64,000 nucleotides of DNA from Rhodococcus sp. RD6.2 (GCF_001040705.1 NZ_CVQP01000009.1:106139-170138), one strand, 5' to 3'; positions 1 through 8,618 are shown, counted from the stretch's first letter. Numbers and translations: made by a program. The notes: generated from the letters alone by a model not told the origin.

Positions 1-128
<128 letters not shown>

Positions 129-148
129 TCACGATTCTCTCAAAAAAG

Positions 149-162
149 TAGAACAGGTTCCG
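149..162. promoter_or_regulatory. KstR operator, fadA5-proximal
   Basis: TAGAACAGGTTCCG matches the KstR palindrome TNNAACNNGTTNNA except at the last base. It lies 33 bp upstream of the fadA5 start in the fadA5/cyp125 divergent region. KstR is the TetR-family repressor of upper cholesterol catabolism, relieved by 3-oxo-cholestenoyl-CoA esters. Confidence 0.8.
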
Positions 163-225
163 CCGGTCGGCAAGGACTCTGTACTCAGATCTTTCCTAGA
201 CGGAGGGGTTGTGATTCAATATCGA

Positions 226-239
226 TAGAACGTGTTACA
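226..239. promoter_or_regulatory. KstR operator, cyp125-proximal
   Basis: TAGAACGTGTTACA is a perfect match to TNNAACNNGTTNNA. It lies 40 bp upstream of the cyp125 start and 64 bp from the other box, so each divergent gene seems to have its own operator. Confidence 0.88.
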
Positions 240-278
240 GATCACTTGGCGGCATCGTCGCGAGGGCAGGAGACAGTA

Positions 279-1544
279 GTGGCACAGCCCAACATTCCCG
301 CGGGATTCGACTTTACGGACCCGGACATCTATGCACACCGACTCCCGGTCGAAGAGTTGGCCGAGGTTCGCAAGACTCAGCCCGTGCTCTGGGTCGAGCA
401 GCCCGACGGTGTCGGCGGCTTCAACGACGGTGGCTACTGGTTGGTCACCCGGCACGAGGACATCCGTGACGTGTCGATGCGCAGCGACGTGTTCTCCACC
501 TGGGAGAACACCGCGATCCCGCGCTTCGCCGACGACATGCAGCGCGAGCAGATCGAACTGCAGCGCTTCGTCCTGCTGAACAAGGACGCCCCCGAGCACA
601 CGAAGCTCCGCAAGCTGGTTTCCCGCGGCTTCACCCCTCGCGCGATCAACGGCCTGAAGGACGAGCTGCGCGAGCGCGCCGAGTCGATCGTCAAGGCCGC
701 CGCTGCAGAGGGTAGTGGCGACTTCGTCACCCAGGTTGCCGCCGAGCTGCCGCTGCAGGCCATCGCCGAGCTGATCGGTGTGCCGCAGGAGGACCGCGGC
801 AAGGTCTTCGAGTGGTCCAACCAGATGACCTCCTACGACGACCCCGAGTTCGCCGACATCGATCCGGCCGCCGCGTCGATGGAAATCCTCGGCTACGCAT
901 ACCAGCTCGCCGAGGAGCGCAAGCAGAACCCGGGCGACGACCTCGTCACCACGCTGATCGAGGCCGACGTCGACGGCGACGAGCTCAGCGCCGAGGAGTT
1001 CGGTTTCTTCGTCATCGTTCTCGCGGTGGCGGGCAACGAAACCACGCGCAATGCAACCACGCACGGCATGAAGGCGTTCATGGACAATCCCGAACAGTGG
1101 GAGTTGTTCAAGAAGGAGCGCCCGAAGACCACCGCCGACGAGATCATCCGCTGGGCCACCCCGGTCGCCGCGTTCCAGCGCACCGCGCTCGAGGACACCG
1201 AGATCGGTGGCGTCGCGATCAAGAAGGGCCAGCGCGTGGTGATGAACTACGTGTCGGCGAACTTCGACGAGGAGGTGTTCGACGAGCCGCACAAGTTCGA
1301 CATCCTGCGCGACCCGAACCCGCACCTCTCGTTCGGTGGCACCGGTGCGCACTACTGCCTCGGCGCGAACCTGGCCCGCATGGAGATCGAACTGATCTTC
1401 AACGCGATCGCCGACTACCTCCCCAACCTCGTCGAGGTTGCTTCCCCTCGCCGCCTGCGTTCCGGATGGCTCAACGGCCTCAAGGAGTACCAGGTGGACT
1501 ACCAGACCCAGGGCACCGGTGGGGGTTGCCCCGTCGCGCACTGA
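279..1544 (+). CDS. cyp125: Steroid C26-monooxygenase, cytochrome P450 CYP125
   Basis: A 421-residue P450. Visible motifs are the I-helix A-G-N-E-T-T, the K-helix E-I-I-R, and the heme loop FGGTGAHYCLG with the thiolate ligand at about Cys360. CYP125 oxidises C26 of cholesterol or cholest-4-en-3-one to the alcohol and acid, which starts side-chain degradation. Reduced ferredoxin supplies electrons; the 3Fe-4S ferredoxin at 18235 is a candidate. The frame is open upstream to position 42, but GTG 279 follows AGGAGA at a normal distance and lies downstream of both KstR boxes, and the protein then starts like known CYP125s. The orientation opposite fadA5 matches Rv3545c-Rv3546. The end is intact and followed by two terminator hairpins. 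Confidence 0.93.
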   Translation: MAQPNIPAGFDFTDPDIYAHRLPVEELAEVRKTQPVLWVEQPDGVGGFNDGGYWLVTRHEDIRDVSMRSDVFSTWENTAIPRFADDMQREQIELQRFVLLNKDAPEHTKLRKLVSRGFTPRAINGLKDELRERAESIVKAAAAEGSGDFVTQVAAELPLQAIAELIGVPQEDRGKVFEWSNQMTSYDDPEFADIDPAAASMEILGYAYQLAEERKQNPGDDLVTTLIEADVDGDELSAEEFGFFVIVLAVAGNETTRNATTHGMKAFMDNPEQWELFKKERPKTTADEIIRWATPVAAFQRTALEDTEIGGVAIKKGQRVVMNYVSANFDEEVFDEPHKFDILRDPNPHLSFGGTGAHYCLGANLARMEIELIFNAIADYLPNLVEVASPRRLRSGWLNGLKEYQVDYQTQGTGGGCPVAH

Positions 1545-1583
1545 CGACTCACTGAGGGAGAGTTCGTCACGGTGCGCGAGGCG

Positions 1584-1617
1584 GCGCCGGCGGGATCGTG
1601 AGGGTTCCCGCCGGCGC
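1584..1617. terminator. Hairpin terminator after cyp125
   Basis: A perfect 12-bp stem (GCGCCGGCGGGA with TCCCGCCGGCGC) and 10-nt loop, 39 nt after the cyp125 stop. It lacks a clear T-tract, as is common in high-GC actinomycetes. Confidence 0.6.
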
Positions 1618-1676
1618 TGTCGGATATCTCCACCGAATGCGAGCCGGGTACGCGACGGCGACTGAGACAGTCGAAA

Positions 1677-1716
1677 CGAGAAGGGCCGCACCGATTTCTC
1701 GGTGCGGCCCTTCTCG
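1677..1716. terminator. Strong bidirectional terminator between convergent cyp125 and the SnoaL-like gene
   Basis: An 18-bp perfect stem around a TTTC tetraloop sits 9 nt beyond the stop of the minus-strand SnoaL-like gene. It probably ends both converging transcripts. Confidence 0.75.
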
Positions 1717-1725
1717 CTGTCAGGG

Positions 1726-2154
1726 TCAGAGCTTGACGAGTGTCTTCATGGCCCGTTCGACCTCCCAGAAGGCGCGCAGCGACTGCAGCTTGCCCTCGTC
1801 GTTGACGCGGTACACGAACACGCCCTCGGCGTCGATCTGCGCACCCGCCATCACGGTGCGGATCCGGCCGATGTTCACGACCTCCTGCCCGCACTGGAGC
1901 TGGTCGTCGATGATGAACTCGAGCGAGTCCGTGTTGGCGATCGTCATGTCGTAGAACTTCGAGATCGCCTCGCGGCCGTGGTGGCCCTTGCCCTCGGGAT
2001 CGAAACCCGAAGGGCCGACCGGGTCCTCGACCCAGCCGTCCTCGGCGAATAGGTTCAGCCACTCTTCCTTGCGCTTGCCGCTCGCCGCGGACTGTGATGC
2101 GCGCGAGGCGATTAGGGCCGGGTGGTCGGTCTGGCTGGTCGTGGTCTCGGTCAT
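1726..2154 (-). CDS. SnoaL/NTF2-fold protein of the sterol operon
   Basis: 142 residues with the NTF2-like/SnoaL pattern: an N-terminal helix with K-E-E-W-L-N-L-F, then W-V-E-D-P-V-G-P-S and a curved sheet with R-V-N-D-E-G-K-L. This fold includes ketosteroid isomerases and polyketide cyclases and commonly binds hydrophobic ring compounds. It is the last gene of a five-gene minus-strand operon; its ATG is 7 nt after the stop of the LLM gene, with an AGGAGC ribosome site. A steroid isomerase or hydratase-like role is inferred from fold and context. I did not identify a ketosteroid-isomerase catalytic Tyr/Asp set with certainty. Confidence 0.75.
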   Translation of the reverse strand: MTETTTSQTDHPALIASRASQSAASGKRKEEWLNLFAEDGWVEDPVGPSGFDPEGKGHHGREAISKFYDMTIANTDSLEFIIDDQLQCGQEVVNIGRIRTVMAGAQIDAEGVFVYRVNDEGKLQSLRAFWEVERAMKTLVKL

Positions 2155-2161
2155 GACGCTC

Positions 2162-3025
2162 CTATCCGATGTTCTCGGCGGCGAACTTGCGCAGCGAGTC
2201 CTGCTTGGCTTCGAGCGGTCCGTCGAAGGCGACACCGTCGAACAACCACGGCACCACGATGGTGTCGGTGACACCCGCGTCGGCGAGTTCGGCGTAGCCG
2301 TCCTTGCCGAACCGGTCGATGCACACGGCCTGGATCTCGAACGGCTCGTTCTCCCTGCCGTATTCGGCGCGGAGCTCGTCCAGGCGGAGCTTCGTCGCCG
2401 CCAGATCCTTGAACTTCATCATCGCCGACGTCCAGCCGTCGCCGACCCGGGCCGCACGCTTGAGCGCGACCTCCGTGTGCCCACCGACGTAGAACGGCAC
2501 CGGAGACTTCGGTGCCGGGCTCATCTGAAGCCGGTCGAAATCGTAGAAATCGCCGTGGTACTCGACCATCCCGCCGTCGAGAACGAGCTTGATGACCTCG
2601 ATCATCTCGTCGACGCGGGCGCCCCGCTTCTTGAAGGGGACGCCGCACCACTCGAATTCCTCGGGTGCCCAGCCGATCCCGACACCGAACCCGAAGCGGC
2701 CCTGCGTCAGGTTCGCAACCGACCCGACCTGGCGGGCGAGCAGCAGCGGATTACGGGAACCCAGCTTGAGGACGTTGGTGTAGAAGCCGATCGTCGAGGT
2801 GGCCGTGCCCATCGCCGTGGCGGCGATCAGCGGGTCCACCCACGGGGTCTCGGCGTTCCACATCCGGGATCCGTCCGGCGTGTACGGGTAGTCAGCTGCC
2901 GCAGTCTCCATGAAGAACAGGGAGTCCGGCAGGGCGATGTTCGCGAATCCGCATTCCTCTGCGGTCTGCGCGAGCGGCACCAGCTGCTCGAGCGGACTCA
3001 TCGCGATTCCGACGGTGAACTTCAC
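2162..3025 (-). CDS. LLM-class F420-dependent oxidoreductase
   Basis: 287 residues of the bacterial luciferase-like TIM barrel family. Typical segments are the N-terminal V-G-I-A strand, I-G-F-Y-T-N-V-L-K-L, G-R-F-G-F-G-V-G-I-G-W and P-F-Y-V-G-G-H. In actinomycetes this branch usually uses coenzyme F420 rather than FMN. The GTG start follows AGGAGG, 8 nt after the stop of the ltp3-like gene. Co-transcription with ltp3/ltp4 suggests a redox step on a sterol side-chain intermediate, but the substrate is unknown. Confidence 0.85.
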   Translation of the reverse strand: MKFTVGIAMSPLEQLVPLAQTAEECGFANIALPDSLFFMETAAADYPYTPDGSRMWNAETPWVDPLIAATAMGTATSTIGFYTNVLKLGSRNPLLLARQVGSVANLTQGRFGFGVGIGWAPEEFEWCGVPFKKRGARVDEMIEVIKLVLDGGMVEYHGDFYDFDRLQMSPAPKSPVPFYVGGHTEVALKRAARVGDGWTSAMMKFKDLAATKLRLDELRAEYGRENEPFEIQAVCIDRFGKDGYAELADAGVTDTIVVPWLFDGVAFDGPLEAKQDSLRKFAAENIG

Positions 3026-3035
3026 GGCGCGCCTC

Positions 3036-4211
3036 CTAGTTGGTCGGGCGGTCGGAGCCGACCACCCACATCGCGAAGTACTGCGAGCCACCGCCGTACG
3101 CGTGGCCGAAGGCCTTCCGCGCGCCGTCGACCTGATGGTCACCGGCGCGTTCCATCACCTGCATCGCCGACTCGGCGTACCGGATCATGCCGGATGCACC
3201 GATCGGATTCGACGAGAGCACACCGCCCGACGCGTTGACCGGCATCCGCCCGCCGATCGCGGTCTCGCCTGCCTCGGTGAACTTCCAGCCCTCGCCCTCG
3301 GCCACGAATCCGAGGTTCTCCAGCCACATCGGCTCGAACCACGAGAACGGCACGTAGATCTCGGCCTCGTCGATCTCGGTGAGCGGATCGGTGATGCCTG
3401 CGGCCTTCCACAGTGCGGCCGCGGCATCGCGGCCTGCCTGCGGGTTTGCGACGTTGCGGCCGGCGTACGCCAGCGGTTCGGTGCGCATCGCGGTCGCATG
3501 GATCCACGCCACCTTGCGGCCGTCGGCCTCGACAGCCTTCGCCGCGTCCTCGTTGCCGATCACGATGGCGCAGGCGCCGTCCGAGGACGGGCAGGTCTCG
3601 TCGAAACGGATGGGGTCCCACAGCATCTGGGACTCCATCACGGACTCGACGGTGATGTCGGCCTGCTTGAGGTGTGCGTACGGGTTCAATGCACCGTTGC
3701 GGCGATCCTTGACGGCCACCATCGCGCCGATGTGATCGGGTGCGCCCGAGCGGCGGATGTACGAGCGCACGTGCGGGGCGAAGAACCCGCCTGCACCCGC
3801 GCCGACCGGCATCGTGAACGGCACCGGCGTGGACAGCGCCCACATGGCGTTCGACTCGGACTGCTTCTCCCACGAGACCGCGAGCACCCGCTTGTGCACG
3901 CCGGACTTCACCAGGCTGGCCGCGACGTTGCCGGTCGAGGCACCGACCGAGCCGGCGGTGTGGACGCGCAGCAGCGGCTTGCCGTTGGCGCCCAATGCAT
4001 CCGACATCGCGAGCTCCGGCATCATCGACCCTTCGAACAGGTCGGGGGCCTTGCCGATGACGATGGCGTCGATGTCGTCCCAGCCGACGCGGGCGTCGGC
4101 CATCGCGCGGTCGACCGCCTCGCGGATCATGCCCGCCATCGTCACGTCGTGACGCTTGGCGACGTAGTACGTCTGGCCGGTGCCGAGGACCGCGGCGAGT
4201 TGCGGGGCCAT
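3036..4211 (-). CDS. ltp3: Thiolase-fold lipid-transfer-type enzyme Ltp3
   Basis: 391 residues of the non-decarboxylating thiolase/SCP-x type, close in length to Ltp3 (Rv3523, about 394). Visible landmarks are an acyl-pocket stretch V-H-T-A-G-S-V-G-A-S where biosynthetic thiolases carry the reactive cysteine, and the C-terminal N-A-S-G-G and H-A-Y-G-G-G. Ltp3 and Ltp4 in actinobacteria were reported to be needed for C-24-branched sterol side-chain degradation, as aldol lyases. The missing cysteine in V-H-T-A-G fits a lyase rather than a Claisen thiolase. The ATG is 1 nt after the ltp4 stop, so translation is probably coupled. The order DUF35-ltp4-ltp3 matches Rv3521-Rv3522-Rv3523. Confidence 0.85.
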   Translation of the reverse strand: MAPQLAAVLGTGQTYYVAKRHDVTMAGMIREAVDRAMADARVGWDDIDAIVIGKAPDLFEGSMMPELAMSDALGANGKPLLRVHTAGSVGASTGNVAASLVKSGVHKRVLAVSWEKQSESNAMWALSTPVPFTMPVGAGAGGFFAPHVRSYIRRSGAPDHIGAMVAVKDRRNGALNPYAHLKQADITVESVMESQMLWDPIRFDETCPSSDGACAIVIGNEDAAKAVEADGRKVAWIHATAMRTEPLAYAGRNVANPQAGRDAAAALWKAAGITDPLTEIDEAEIYVPFSWFEPMWLENLGFVAEGEGWKFTEAGETAIGGRMPVNASGGVLSSNPIGASGMIRYAESAMQVMERAGDHQVDGARKAFGHAYGGGSQYFAMWVVGSDRPTN

Positions 4212-4212
4212 A

Positions 4213-5277
4213 TCAGTTGCGTCCTTCCATGACGGCGACCAGGTTCTGCTGCAGCACAGGGCCACTGGTGGCGTGGGCGAGAACGCGCTGTGCGTCACCG
4301 CTCATGATCTTCTGTGCGGCGTAACCGATGCGCTCGAGACCGCCGGAGAACATCGGGTTGCCGGTGAGCGGGCCGCCCGACGGGTTGATGGTGGTGGCGT
4401 CGGTCAGGCCGATCGCCTCTCGGAGAATGATCTCCTGGTGCGTGAACGGCGCATGCAGCTCGGCGACGTCGATGTTCGAAACGTCACCACCGGTCGCGGC
4501 GCGAGCGGCGGCGGCGGTGGACGGGGACACCGTCAGGTCGCGCGACCCGAGGGTGGGGGAGTCGATCCGGTGCTCGATCCCGGTGATCCACGCCGGTCGC
4601 TCGCACAACTCGCGGGCACGATCGCCGCGGGCCAGGATGATCGCGGCAGCACCGTCGGTGATCGGCGCGCAGTCGTGCGCGCGCAGCGGGTCGGCGATGT
4701 AGTCCGATGCCAGCAGTGCGTCGATGTCGACGTCGCCGGAGAGCTGCGCGTTCGGGTTGTCCTTCGCGGCGGCGCGGCTGCGCTGCGCGATCTTCGCCAT
4801 GTCCTCGGCGGTCCACTTGCCGGCGTCGAGTCCGAGCCGGGCCTGCAGGCCTGCCATCGAGACGGAGTCCGGCCACAGCGGGGCAACCAGGTACGGGTCG
4901 GTCTGCATCGCGAGGATCTGCCGGAGGTTGCCCGCGGACGACTTGCCGAATCCGTACACGAGGGCAGTGTCGACCTCGCCGGTCATGATCTTGACCCAGG
5001 CCTCGTACAGCGCCCAGGCGGCGTCCATCTCGACGTGCGACTCGTTGATCGGCGGCACGGCCCCGATCGAGTCGATCGCGGAGATGAACGAGAACGAGCG
5101 GCCGGCCAGGTAGTCGGAGGAACCCGAGCACCAGAAACCGATGTCGGACTTCGTGATTCCGAGCTCTGCGTACAACTGTTGGAAGCAGGGGACGAGCATT
5201 TCGACACCGTTGGTGGTGCCGGTTGTCTCGCGCACATGGGGGGCCTGTGCGAAGCCGACGACTGCAATGTCTGTCAT
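4213..5277 (-). CDS. ltp4: Thiolase-fold lipid-transfer-type enzyme Ltp4
   Basis: 354 residues, the same length as I recall for Rv3522. It has the thiolase fold with W-C-S-G-S-S-D-Y near the N-terminus, E-M-D-A-A-W-A-L-Y-E-A, and the C-terminal N-P-S-G-G-P-L-T-G-N-P and H-A-T-S-G-P. It probably works with Ltp3 and the upstream DUF35 protein in retro-aldol cleavage of branched sterol side chains. It starts 14 nt after the DUF35 gene. N-termini of the two Ltp proteins align only loosely, so they are distinct subunits rather than recent copies. Confidence 0.85.
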   Translation of the reverse strand: MTDIAVVGFAQAPHVRETTGTTNGVEMLVPCFQQLYAELGITKSDIGFWCSGSSDYLAGRSFSFISAIDSIGAVPPINESHVEMDAAWALYEAWVKIMTGEVDTALVYGFGKSSAGNLRQILAMQTDPYLVAPLWPDSVSMAGLQARLGLDAGKWTAEDMAKIAQRSRAAAKDNPNAQLSGDVDIDALLASDYIADPLRAHDCAPITDGAAAIILARGDRARELCERPAWITGIEHRIDSPTLGSRDLTVSPSTAAAARAATGGDVSNIDVAELHAPFTHQEIILREAIGLTDATTINPSGGPLTGNPMFSGGLERIGYAAQKIMSGDAQRVLAHATSGPVLQQNLVAVMEGRN

Positions 5278-5291
5278 GGTCTTTTCGGCTC

Positions 5292-6263
5292 CTAGAGGTG
5301 GTGCTTGTAGGTGTCGTAGTCCGCGTCCGGCTCACCGCTCGGGCGGAAGTGGGAGACGTTCCGGAGTGAGTACACCCACTCCTCCTTCGGCCGCCAGACG
5401 GCCTCGACCCGCAGACCCATCCGCACCTCGGCGGGGTCGACTTCGAGGATCAGGTGCAGGAACGGGATGTCGGCGCCGTCGAGCAGGACGTAGGCCGCGA
5501 CGTACGGCGGCTTGATCTGCTGGCCCATGAAGGGCACGTTCACGATGCAGAACGTGGTGATGGTGCCCTTGTCGGACACCTCGACCTGCTCCTTCGTCGG
5601 TATGCCGTCGGTGGGGTTCGCGCCGCGCGGAGGCACGTACACCTTGCCGTTGGCGTCGGTGCGGCCGCCGATGATCTTGCCCTCCATGAGGCCACGCAGG
5701 TAGTAGGTCTCCTCGAACGAGGCGGTGTGCGTGTAGTGCAGGTCGATCGGGGTGATGATGTCGGTGACGGGCTCGCCGGCGACCGGCGCCGGGGTCGACT
5801 CGCTCTCGCCGGGTTCGAAGCACGCGATGTCGCGGATGTGCCCGGTGCGCTCGTCGGCCCAGCGGACCCGCACGCGCATACCGGTGCTCATCGCGTCCGC
5901 CGATCCGGCGTCGACGGCGTGCAGGATCGACGTGTCGGCGCCGTCCAACTTGACCAGCGCCCACGCGAACGGGTGACTCAGCGGCTGACCCTCGATCGGG
6001 TCGGGCATCCACGTCCAGCTGACGACCGTGCCGGTGTCCGAGACGTCGACGAAGTCGGTCATCGGCTCGTGGGTGGTGGGATCGAACTCCGGCGGCGGCA
6101 CGTGGACGCGACCGTCGGAGCCTCGGGCGCCTACGACCTTGCGGTCGCGGAGGCCGGTGACGAAGGCGCCGATGGTCGGTCCCACGGACCGCGTGTAGTC
6201 GAATTTGAGATTAAGTGGTGCCCTCAGGGGCTGCTCGGCCACTTGGGTCTTTTCAGGGGTCAC
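5292..6263 (-). CDS. Tandem DUF35/OB-fold protein (Rv3521-like), partner of Ltp3/Ltp4
   Basis: 323 residues in two homologous halves. Half 1 (about 15-140) has G-D-G-R-V-H-V-P-P equivalents and half 2 (about 175-310) has N-G-K-V-Y-V-P-P-R; each ends in a D-G-A-D strand and G-(M/L)-R-V. DUF35 proteins carry a rubredoxin-like zinc ribbon plus an OB fold and pair with thiolase-fold steroid enzymes such as the ChsH2 C-terminus with Ltp2. Here the four zinc-binding cysteines are absent from both halves. The GTG start sits 10 bp from a KstR box, so this is the first gene of the KstR-controlled operon DUF35-ltp4-ltp3-LLM-SnoaL. The ribosome site is weak. Confidence 0.83.
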   Translation of the reverse strand: MTPEKTQVAEQPLRAPLNLKFDYTRSVGPTIGAFVTGLRDRKVVGARGSDGRVHVPPPEFDPTTHEPMTDFVDVSDTGTVVSWTWMPDPIEGQPLSHPFAWALVKLDGADTSILHAVDAGSADAMSTGMRVRVRWADERTGHIRDIACFEPGESESTPAPVAGEPVTDIITPIDLHYTHTASFEETYYLRGLMEGKIIGGRTDANGKVYVPPRGANPTDGIPTKEQVEVSDKGTITTFCIVNVPFMGQQIKPPYVAAYVLLDGADIPFLHLILEVDPAEVRMGLRVEAVWRPKEEWVYSLRNVSHFRPSGEPDADYDTYKHHL

Positions 6264-6272
6264 GGAATCGAG

Positions 6273-6286
6273 TAGAACAGGTTCTT
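6273..6286. promoter_or_regulatory. KstR operator between the Ltp operon and an LLM gene
   Basis: TAGAACAGGTTCTT matches TNNAACNNGTTNNA except for the last base. It is 10 bp from the DUF35 start and 63 bp from the divergent LLM start, so it probably controls both. Confidence 0.8.
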
Positions 6287-6348
6287 ATTACTGTGGCAAG
6301 AGTCACTGCTGCAGCGCGGTGGAAATGGGAAAACACGGAGGCACGCAA

Positions 6349-7389
6349 ATGAAGCTGGGGTTGCAACTTGGATACTGGGGCGCACAGCCTCCGGCCAATG
6401 CGCAGGAACTTGTTACAGAAGCCGACCGCAGTGGCTTCGATGCCGTGTTCTCCGCCGAATCCTGGGGCAACGACGCGTTCACCCCGCTCGCCTGGTGGGG
6501 GTCGAGCACCGAGCGGGTGCGACTCGGCACTTCCGTCGCGCAGCTGTCCGGCCGCACGCCGACCAATGCCGCGATGCATGCGCTGACCCTCGACCACCTG
6601 TCCGGTGGCCGCGCGATCCTGGGTCTCGGTGTCTCCGGGCCACAGGTCGTCGAGGGCTGGTACGGCCAGCCGTTCCCGAAGCCGCTCGCTCGCACCCGCG
6701 AATATGTGTCGGTCATCCGCAAGGTGCTCGCCCGCGAGGGGGCCGTGACCAACGACGGCCCGCACTATCCGCTGCCCTACCGCGGTGAGGACGGGATGGG
6801 CCTGGGCAAGCCGCTCAAGCCGATCACCCACCCGCTGCGCGCTGACCTGCCGATCTGGCTCGGCGCCGAAGGCCCGAAGAACGTGGCTCTGACCGCCGAG
6901 ATCGCCGACGGCTGGCTCGCCATCTACTACACGCCGCGCCTGGCCGACATGTACAACGAGTGGCTCGACGAGGGCTTCGCCCGTCCCGGTGCCCGCCGCA
7001 GTCGCGAGGACTTCGAGATCGCCGCCACCTGCCAGGTCGTCATCACCGACGATCGCGCCGCGGAGATCGCCCGGCTCAAGCCCATCACCGCGCTCTACGT
7101 CGGTGGCATGGGTGCCGCGGAACTGAACTTCCACGCCCAGGTCTACACCCGCATGGGCTACGGCGAGGAGGTCAAGGAGATCCAGAAGCTGTTCCTGTCG
7201 GGCCGCAAGGAGGAAGCCGTAGCGATGGTGCCGGACCAGATGGTCACCGACACCATGATCATCGGTACCCGCGACGAGGTCCGCGATCAGGTGAAGGAAT
7301 GGGAGGCGGCAGGCGTGACGATGCTCCTAGTCACCTGCCGCGACGTCGAGCACATGCACCAGCTCGTCGACGCCGTCAACCCGTCCTGA
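6349..7389 (+). CDS. F420-dependent LLM oxidoreductase (Rv3520c-like)
   Basis: 346 residues, the length of Rv3520c. It has the luciferase-like barrel: L-G-L-Q-L-G-Y-W-G at the start, S-A-E-S-W-G-N-D-A-F, G-R-A-I-L-G-L-G-V-S-G-P, W-L-G-A-E-G-P-K-N, and a C-terminal G-T-R-D-E-V. F420-type LLM enzymes do hydride transfers on carbonyls or alkenes. It is divergent from the Ltp operon across a KstR box, exactly as Rv3520c is from Rv3521. GGAG precedes the ATG by 9 nt. A role in sterol side-chain breakdown is supported by context and regulation, but the reaction is not known to me. Confidence 0.88.
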   Translation: MKLGLQLGYWGAQPPANAQELVTEADRSGFDAVFSAESWGNDAFTPLAWWGSSTERVRLGTSVAQLSGRTPTNAAMHALTLDHLSGGRAILGLGVSGPQVVEGWYGQPFPKPLARTREYVSVIRKVLAREGAVTNDGPHYPLPYRGEDGMGLGKPLKPITHPLRADLPIWLGAEGPKNVALTAEIADGWLAIYYTPRLADMYNEWLDEGFARPGARRSREDFEIAATCQVVITDDRAAEIARLKPITALYVGGMGAAELNFHAQVYTRMGYGEEVKEIQKLFLSGRKEEAVAMVPDQMVTDTMIIGTRDEVRDQVKEWEAAGVTMLLVTCRDVEHMHQLVDAVNPS

Positions 7390-7455
7390 GGCGTCCGTCG
7401 CCGTGTCCCGGACCGGTGGGTTTCGGCTCGCCGGCCCGTGGGCACCCGACGGATC

Positions 7456-8109
7456 ATGAACTCACGACGCGTACATCTGATCGCGGGCGCGTCCCTGTTG
7501 GTTCTCGTTGCCGCCGGGTGCAGTGACGACGGATCGACCGACGGCCCGGAAACTGTGGAGGCGCCGCCGACGTCGATTCTCGACGGGACGACGACGCTGC
7601 TGCCTCCGGAGATTCCCGGAGCCAGCGGATATGTGTTCCGATCTCCCTCGGATGCGGCAGGGGAGGACGACGCCTTCACCTACGACGAGACGGCGGTACC
7701 GGTGGGGGCCACCGTCAACGTTGCAGCGGACGAGGAGGGCGAGCGCACGACGGTGACGTTCAGCGCCCGGGGACTCGCGCCGAATCGAGACTTCGGTGTC
7801 CACGTCCATACGCGACGCTGTGGGTCGGATCCGGCCGACTCCGGGCCGCACTACCAAAACATGATGGACCCGGCAGCGTCCGACGAGGCGCCGTCGTCGG
7901 ACCCGGCCTACGCGAATCCCGAGAACGAGGTCTGGCTCGACGTCACCACCGATGCCGGTGGGAGCGCCGAGGCGACGACGACGGTCGACTGGGCGTTTCG
8001 GCCGGACGAAGCCAACTCCGTTGTGCTTCACGAGAAGCACACGATGACCGGACCGGGCGAGGCAGGTATGGCCGGGGCCCGGCTGGCCTGTCTCGACGGG
8101 GACTTCTGA
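7456..8109 (+). CDS. Lipoprotein with Cu/Zn superoxide dismutase-like domain
   Basis: 217 residues. The N-terminus has a lipoprotein signal with lipobox V-A-A-G-C (Cys22), so it is probably anchored outside the membrane. The body resembles SodC: an F-G-V-H-V-H pair, a G-P-H-Y-Q histidine and a C-terminal V-V-L-H-E-K histidine match the four copper ligands, and two cysteines (H-T-R-R-C and L-A-C-L-D) match the structural disulphide. The loop between G-P-H and L-D-V-T-T-D has no histidine, so the usual zinc ligands are missing, as in copper-only SODs. A GTG at 7438 is an alternative start. The adjacent genes give no operon support. Confidence 0.75.
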   Translation: MNSRRVHLIAGASLLVLVAAGCSDDGSTDGPETVEAPPTSILDGTTTLLPPEIPGASGYVFRSPSDAAGEDDAFTYDETAVPVGATVNVAADEEGERTTVTFSARGLAPNRDFGVHVHTRRCGSDPADSGPHYQNMMDPAASDEAPSSDPAYANPENEVWLDVTTDAGGSAEATTTVDWAFRPDEANSVVLHEKHTMTGPGEAGMAGARLACLDGDF

Positions 8110-8122
8110 CTCGTCGGGTCCG

Positions 8123-8572
8123 TCAGGCGGACGGTGGCGGCAGCTCGGCCATGCCGTACACGCGGGTGGCGTGGATGCGCAGCACCCGTCGGCGCTCGGT
8201 GACCATCGCCCGGCGGAACGCCTCCCAGTCGGGGTGCTCGCCGCCGCCCGCGGCGCGATACACCGCGACCAGTTCGTCTGCCGCCTCGTCGTGGGGGTCG
8301 GCCGCGACCGCACCGAGTTCGGCGTCGCCGTCGACCACCGCGTACGACCAGAAGTTGTCGGCACTGACCTGCAGTGAGACGCGGGGGTCGCGGGCCGCGT
8401 TGCGGGTCTTGGCCCGCTCGGCGGTGACCGACACTCGAGCGGTCCTGGTATCGGGATCCCAGGCGTAGATCACGTTGGACAGCTGCGGTCTGCCGTCGCG
8501 TCTGATCGTCGCGAGGACTCCGCGGGTGTGGGTGGCGACGAGGTCCAGTAGCCGAGAGTCGGTGTCGGTCAT
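8123..8572 (-). CDS. PPOX-class (split beta-barrel) F420/flavin-binding protein
   Basis: 149 residues with the pyridoxamine-5-phosphate-oxidase-like barrel: R-G-V-L-A-T-I-R-R-D-G-R-P-Q near the N-terminus, N-V-I-Y-A-W, A-K-T-R-N and D-P-R-V-S-L-Q-V, ending in R-I-H-A-T-R-V-Y-G. Actinobacterial members bind F420, FMN or biliverdin; the substrate is not predictable. It is on the minus strand just downstream of echA19 but separated from it by a terminator. Its own promoter is not evident. Confidence 0.8.
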   Translation of the reverse strand: MTDTDSRLLDLVATHTRGVLATIRRDGRPQLSNVIYAWDPDTRTARVSVTAERAKTRNAARDPRVSLQVSADNFWSYAVVDGDAELGAVAADPHDEAADELVAVYRAAGGGEHPDWEAFRRAMVTERRRVLRIHATRVYGMAELPPPSA

Positions 8573-8618
8573 GTCGCTGACAACCCCGGGGCACCGGATG
8601 ATGTTCCCCGGAAACGAC

